This document shows positions 59,701 through 64,000 of a stretch of DNA of 64,000 nt, in pieces. Position numbers and translations under genes: made by a program. This DNA is from Macrocystis pyrifera (Eukaryota > Sar > Phaeophyceae > Laminariales > Laminariaceae), in the NCBI GenBank assembly GCA_031763025.1, contig JASSKH010000027.1:9918241-9982240 (forward strand), given 5' to 3'. The notes beneath the pieces are model-generated. The model worked only from the letters and a program-made list of their open reading frames with translations, had not been told where the DNA came from and did not search any database. Position 1 is the first letter of the stretch. Every line of letters begins with the position of its first letter.

Positions 59701-62242
59701 AGCGACAGTTTAAGCGGTCGCGGCGGCAAGAGGTCGATGATCGTGATATCGAGTTTCAGCGATTTCGTGTTTGTGGTAGAATCCCAACCATCGTTCACGA
59801 ATTCGCACGTTATCCCGCAACAGCGTGCCATCCTCGTCCCTAAATTTAGTCCCTTCCAATCCCGCCGTACTCTTGAGGTGCTTGTAGAACCCTCTCTGAT
59901 CGTTATTCGCTAGGAGTCTCTCGGTTTCGGCGAGGTACTCTTCAAAATTCGCTTGCACTCCTGCGGCAATCACCTCCTGCAGGTTCGCACACGCAGATCT
60001 CAAGTGTCTCCCACGCGGTTCTATCCCGGGGGTGGGCGCGCAAGAATAGTCGTGCATCCTCCCTCGCTGTCCTTGCTAATATGAATGCGGCCAAGCTTTC
60101 GGCAGATTCGCACTGCGGTGGCAACTTGGAGAGGGTGGGATAACGCGATTGATACATACAGTAGCTACAACAGTACCAGTTGGTTGGTGTTGATTTAGGT
60201 ATACGTAAACGAGGCGCTTCGCGTGGCGGGCGGTTCCGCGCCGCCGGCACGCTACGCTCGCTCACAAGGAAGAATGGAACGCAGCAGATAGATAGATAGA
60301 TACATAGATAGATGGATGGTCCAAACGTTGAGGTGCGAACAGGCGACTTGCAAATGCCGAGAGCTCCATGCTCTAGGAAAAAAACCCCGACGCCGCATGC
60401 ACGTATGGTATGTACGTACACACTCTTTTGATATTGACGAAAGAACAAGCACAGTACAGCACCGCATGGCGTTGCACTGCGCGGCGCTGCTGCGTGAGAT
60501 GCGCTGAGCGGGGTGCACCTTGCTTTCTTGTTTCCTTACTCTTATGCGGTACTTCGTATACGTACATGGTAGATACATACCTGGTATGCACGAAAGCTAC
60601 TGCTGTTCTACTACGCTGAGCTGAGCTGAGCTGCGCTGCGCTGCTGAGCTAGCGCTGCTGATCTGATCTGAGCTGAGCTGGGTGTGATTTGTGCCTTTTT
60701 TGTTATACTTCGTGTACGATATGATATTATTATACCGTTCATCTTGAAGTATGTGTGGTAGGGCTACTGCTGTATCTCACTCAGTTTTGACCAATTGGTC
60801 TTGACTGCTTTCGATTCATCTTCGAGTTTTCGAAAATCCGATTTTGGTTTATTTTACGAAAGACAAACCGGATTTTTTATATTGAATTTAGTGTAGGAGC
60901 GGCTTTCTCGCTCAGTTTTGACTGCTCTTCTATGCTGACTCGAGTTTCGAAGACCAATATCTCGACTTTGTTTCAACTCTTGAAGATATATATATCTTGG
61001 AGATAGTGCAGGATATTTTTCATCTTGGATTTAGTATCAGCTGAGCCGCGATGGGTGTGATTTTCGAAGAAAAAAAATAGTAAACGAAAAAAAGGAAGAA
61101 TGCAAAAAAAGCAAAGAACTCGAGGAAAAAAACAAACACTTTCTCGATCGGCCATTCCGGCTGAGGAAGGCTGTGAGGGGGGAGAATATACCGTGGGCGT
61201 GCTCCGAAGTAGGCGAGATTACAGTTTGTAAGTCTACTAGTTGCAACACTGCACCCCAGTTTGTGCTGGTTGGCTGAGGCTGGGGTTTCACTGGTAATGG
61301 ACCAGTGTTCACACTGACTGCGTCTTTTTACCTGACATTCCTTGGCTCTTGTTAATAGTTTGACTAGGGTTTGACTCGGACAAATACTAGACACAGTGAT
61401 GTTGTTAAATACCTGGTACGTTTCACTGTCTTGACTTGACTTGGCTTGACTAGGCTTGACTACGACGTAGCTTGACTTTCATGAACTTGGAGGTATCTTT
61501 GCTGTGCTTGACTTGACGACGGGACTTGACGTGCGGTAAACATTACTGAACGTGCCGTTACGTGACTTGACGTGGCGTGATGCGACTTGACGTGACGTGA
61601 CGCGAGTTCGCGTTCCGCTGCATGACTTGCCTTGCTGTTACGTGATTTGACATGCCGTTGCATGGCTTGACGTGCCGTTGCATGACTTGACGTGCCGTTT
61701 CATGACTTGACGTGCCGTAACGCCGTAACATGACTTGACGTGCCGTTACGTGACTTGACGTGCCGTTACGTGAATTGACGTGCCGTTGCATGACTTGACA
61801 TGCCGTTTCTGTGCCTCTATATGACTTGACGTGCCGTTCCATGACTTGACGCGCCAGTATCTTAGCGTGCCGTCACGTGTCTTGCGTGCCGTTATTTGTA
61901 GCTTGACGTGCCGTTCCACGACTTGTTTACCGTTACGTGTCTTGACGTGCCGTTTCATGACTTGACGCGCCGATATGTATGTTAGAATGCCGTTACATGA
62001 CTTGACGTGTCGCTACGTGACTTGGCTTGTCGTTTCATGACTTGACGTGCCGTTACGTGGCTTGACTTTCCGTTACATAACTTGACGTGCCGCTACACGA
62101 CTTGACGTGCTATTCAATCCCATCCGCGCAGGGGCGGTGCGACTTTCGACAACGTGAACCCCGCTACGGAGGAGATCATCTGCGCGTGCCCGAACGCGCA
62201 GGCCGAGGACGTGGACGATGCCGTGGCGGCCGCCCGTAAATG
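56688..62242 (+). CDS. Aldehyde dehydrogenase, 5' part (gene continues past the window)
   Basis: Exon 1 (56688-56743) encodes '[18 protein letters not shown]'. Exon 2 (62132-62242) encodes '[16 protein letters not shown]', '[10 protein letters not shown]' and '[11 protein letters not shown]'. The phase (two bases out, one in, giving Arg) and residue pattern fit the N-terminal strands of the NAD(P)-dependent ALDH family ('FINxxW.DA...F...NPAT.E.I..V....DVD.AV.AAR'). Only ~55 of the usual ~480-500 residues are in the window; the catalytic Cys and Glu lie beyond it. Exon 2 ends AAATG|GTAAGA in phase 2. The family oxidises aldehydes to acids; the subfamily cannot be fixed from this piece. The start at 56688 is the first in-frame ATG, although the frame stays open ~100 codons upstream without one. 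Confidence 0.85.
56964..57075. mobile_element. TA-MITE copy 19 (ALDH intron 1)
   Basis: TATTTACGGGGGGGGGCTAT to TACTATGGTCCCCCGTACTA. TATTAATA overlaps its right flank (57074-57081). Confidence 0.85.
57130..60140 (-). mobile_element. LINE family A, RT-bearing decayed copy (ALDH intron 1)
   Basis: Minus-strand frames, in order: a linker ('[18 protein letters not shown]', then '[17 protein letters not shown]') at 60140-59710; RT with '[19 protein letters not shown]' and '[18 protein letters not shown]' (59513-59187) and the catalytic '[10 protein letters not shown]' (about 59050); the post-RT '[19 protein letters not shown]' region (58644-58231); and the Arg/Gly-rich C-terminus with the 133-bp-unit 3' region seen at 2.8-4.2 kb. 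At least four frame changes and stops. Antisense to ALDH and not functional. No endonuclease upstream, so 5'-truncated. Confidence 0.8.
58811..59513 (-). pseudogene. LINE-A reverse transcriptase remnant
   Basis: Two overlapping frames carry the RT fingers ('DYRGISLV'), 'GFRPARST' and the palm YADD box with downstream '[12 protein letters not shown]'. The frames shift between the fingers and the palm, near 59190. All RT motifs are in the right order, so this is one ancestral domain broken by an indel. Confidence 0.78.
60141..61424. other. ALDH intron 1, unassigned part
   Basis: It contains an AGATAGAT run at 60286-60315, a GAGCTGAGCTG/GCGCTG run at 60615-60680 and an A/T-rich part at 60800-61140. 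TA-words: TACCTGGTA at 60578 and 61410, TACTGCTGTA at 60765. No exon recognised. Confidence 0.4.
61425..62112. repeat. ~20-bp minisatellite up to ALDH exon 2
   Basis: About thirty imperfect units of ACTTGACGTGCCGTTACGTG (variants CATGACTTGACGTGCCGTT). The array stops only ~20 bp before the exon 2 acceptor (CATCCGCGCAG|G), so it occupies the usual branch-point zone. Confidence 0.92.
62132..62242 (+). CDS. ALDH exon 2
   Basis: 111 nt, acceptor CCGCGCAG at 62130-62131, donor TG|GTAAGA at 62243. Encodes 37 residues of the ALDH N-terminal domain. G+C-rich and in the family's codon register, unlike the flanking repeats. Confidence 0.87.
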
Positions 62243-62289
62243 GTAAGAACCGTTCCATACCATGGTCGAATGGTATGCCATATGCTACT

Positions 62290-62470
62290 ACTGTGCCGTA
62301 CGATTCCATCCCTCCCCATCCCATCCCATCCCATCTGAGCCCATCTGAGTCCATCACGTCCTATCCTATCCGACCCCCTCCGATGCATCCAATCCCATCC
62401 TGTCCTGTACCATACCGTTATACCTATACCATACCAATATACCTTTACCATACCATTATACCTATACCAA
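62290..62470. repeat. CCCATCCCAT / CCATACCATTATA microsatellites, first block
   Basis: Simple repeats in ALDH intron 2: CCCATCCCATCCCATC around 62318-62335, then ACCATACCATTATACCTAT units at 62407-62468. The second block (62789-62910) lies on the other side of the SINE, so the SINE split one array. Confidence 0.85.
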
Positions 62471-62788
62471 CCGGCGTCCCCGGTGGCTTGGTAGGTGGTC
62501 CGCGAGCCTATCAAGATCAATTTCGTGAGTTCGAGTCTCACCGAGTGCATGCTCGTATGGGCTTTTTCTTGCACAAAATTGATTAGCCGAAAGCGCGAGA
62601 GCGTGAGTTAGCTGTACACTCGATGAACATCGACGAGCAGTGGGAATGCTGAACCCTATGCGCCATAAAAACTGAAGGCACGTACCGGGGGGGAGAAGGG
62701 ACGACACCTGTGACCACGGCTTGTCCAGAAGATCGTCGAGGGTAAAACTTCCTACGAGTGGGCTGGAGAGTAAAAGTGATGAAAAAAA
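62471..62788 (+). mobile_element. tRNA-derived SINE, second copy (ALDH intron 2)
   Basis: Starts CCGGCGTCCCCGGTGGCTTG with A-box-like TGGCTTGGTAGGTGG and B-box GAGTTCGAGTCTC, and ends TAAAAGTGATGAAAAAAAA. It matches 44088-44421 throughout with few differences. It sits inside a CCATTATACCTATA microsatellite that continues on both sides, which hides the exact target duplication. Confidence 0.88.
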
Positions 62789-64000
62789 ATACCATACCAT
62801 TATACCTATACCATACCATTATAGCTATACCATACCATTATACCTATACCATACCATTATCCTATACTATACTATTATACCTATACCATACCATTATACC
62901 TATACCATTCCATACCAGGTAGCAATAAGACGCCTGTCGACGAGGGAAGAACGGGCGGAAACCTTCTCTCTCGCGATCAAAATGCAAGGCACGAACCGTA
63001 GTGGGCAGGGGGGGGAGAAAAGCCTGTCATATATTAGGTGACCCCGGATCTGAGTTTCGACTTTAGGTAGGAGGGGAAGAGATAAAAGAAGGACGAAGGT
63101 AAAATGTATGAGGGAAAAAATGCCATACCATGCCATGCCATGCCGCACCACACCATGCCGTTTCGGCTCGAAGGCGTAGTATGTTCATAGATTTCATGGG
63201 TACGTTGTACCCAGCGTATTGCTACCGCCTTGCCTACCGCGCGTATCATACTCGCGAAGAAAGGAACGGGAAGTGTGGTTATGTATCCCGCCAAAACCCA
63301 GGGTGACACCGGGGAAGAACGAACCGCAACAACATCGGCGTGCTGGCGACGGTCACGCTCGTATCGCACAGGAAGGGAGTGCGGGGCGCGGTCGCCGAGA
63401 GTGTTGGCTGTGGGGGTTCTCTTGCGGTTTTCCTGCGCCCACCGGCCTTAAGGCTTTATAGGCCGGTTGCTGTTGTGCTCGTCGTGTAGTAGTGTCCAGT
63501 AGTGTCGTGTATTGGTATGATGGTTTAGTGTCGTATTCATATCTTTCTTGGGAGTGTCTTTTCGTCTCATGTCTTAACTTTTCGATTTTTTTTTTTCCGC
63601 TCATGTTTTTATCATCTTCCAGGTTTTCCTGTTTTTTTTCTCCAAATATTTTTGAAATTTAACTTTCCCGGTATTTTTCCCTCTGGTAATTTTCACCAAT
63701 CGTGACAGAACGCCTCCTAACCGCCTTAAAATCTCCAAAATTCTCAGTGACTTTATTTATTAATAGTCACTGGGCTGACACGAAAACTATTAAAATCCCC
63801 AAATCCCCTGCTTTTCAACTCTGTTTCGACGTATAATTCCTTTGTTTATTTAGTAGTCCCCTCCCTGCTATTAGTAGCTTAAGTCAAAACACGATTTGGC
63901 TCTGTAGCCCATCGTTCATCTACTCCACATTTCATCGGGTATACGTAATCTGACTCTGTAGCTTTCCCGTCGCCAATGTTTTTCCTATTCGATGCTCCAC
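62789..64000. other. ALDH intron 2 to the window edge
   Basis: Microsatellite (62789-62910), then a repeat shared with 43845-43970 (62935-63060), then CCATGCCATGCC units (63120-63160). No ALDH exon 3 is recognisable before 64000. TATTAATA at 63758. Confidence 0.5.

Noticed and set aside
62243-64000. A further ALDH exon before the window edge
   Set aside because: I looked for the next conserved ALDH segment in all plus-strand frames and found none; only repeats and low-complexity DNA are present.

Overview
The window is nuclear DNA of a eukaryote with large, repeat-packed introns. The ankyrin-type protein at 27.1-28.2 kb is built from units of the form 'GxLxxLQWAR..GCPWD', which I associate with stramenopiles and especially brown algae. 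The CAG/CTG microsatellites and very long introns fit that, so my working assignment is a large-genome photosynthetic stramenopile, probably a brown alga (inference, moderate confidence). I see no prokaryotic operons, rRNA genes, canonical tRNA genes or CRISPR arrays.

Only three host genes can be supported. (1) An intact single-exon ankyrin/F-box-like gene, 27088-28188 (+). (2) A complete major facilitator superfamily (MFS) transporter on the minus strand from 55450 down to 33894. I rebuilt it from eight scattered exon blocks (nine if a 70-nt G-rich intron is real). All splice phases agree, and the roughly 497-residue product has twelve predicted membrane spans. (3) The first two coding exons of an aldehyde dehydrogenase on the plus strand, 56688-56743 and 62132-62242, separated by a 5.4-kb intron; the gene runs off the right edge. 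Genes 2 and 3 are divergent and share about 1.2 kb of upstream DNA.

The rest is mobile-element DNA. 0-5.7 kb: TA-flanked foldback MITEs, one split by a 1.04-kb hAT-like element with an 8-bp target duplication, and the 3' part of a LINE (family A). 5.8-14.6 kb: LINE and SINE copies (family C) that end in long runs of C, retroposon tails, minisatellites and MITEs. 14.7-21.8 kb: a very young Ty3/gypsy chromovirus (identical LTRs, intact 1669-codon gag-pol) nested in an older short LTR pair. 22-27 kb and 28.2-31 kb: gene-poor and mostly unassigned. 31-55 kb: MFS introns and 3' flank, full of C-tailed SINEs, a tRNA-derived SINE with a 13-bp target duplication, piggyBac-like TTAA MITEs, tandem arrays and MITEs. 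56.7-64 kb: ALDH introns holding a decayed LINE-A, a 20-bp minisatellite that runs up to exon 2, and a second tRNA-SINE copy.

The most unusual signal is a set of short near-palindromic words, all of form TA-N(4-6)-TA: TATTAATA, TACCWGGTA and TACTGCTGTA. They are far commoner than chance, sometimes chain through a shared TA, and in one SINE copy TATTAATA is exactly a TA replaced by TA-TTAA-TA. The resident MITE has TA duplications and ends in TTACGGGGG, so TATTAATA is what excision leaving two terminal bases per end would produce. I read these words as a fossil record of transposon excision footprints.
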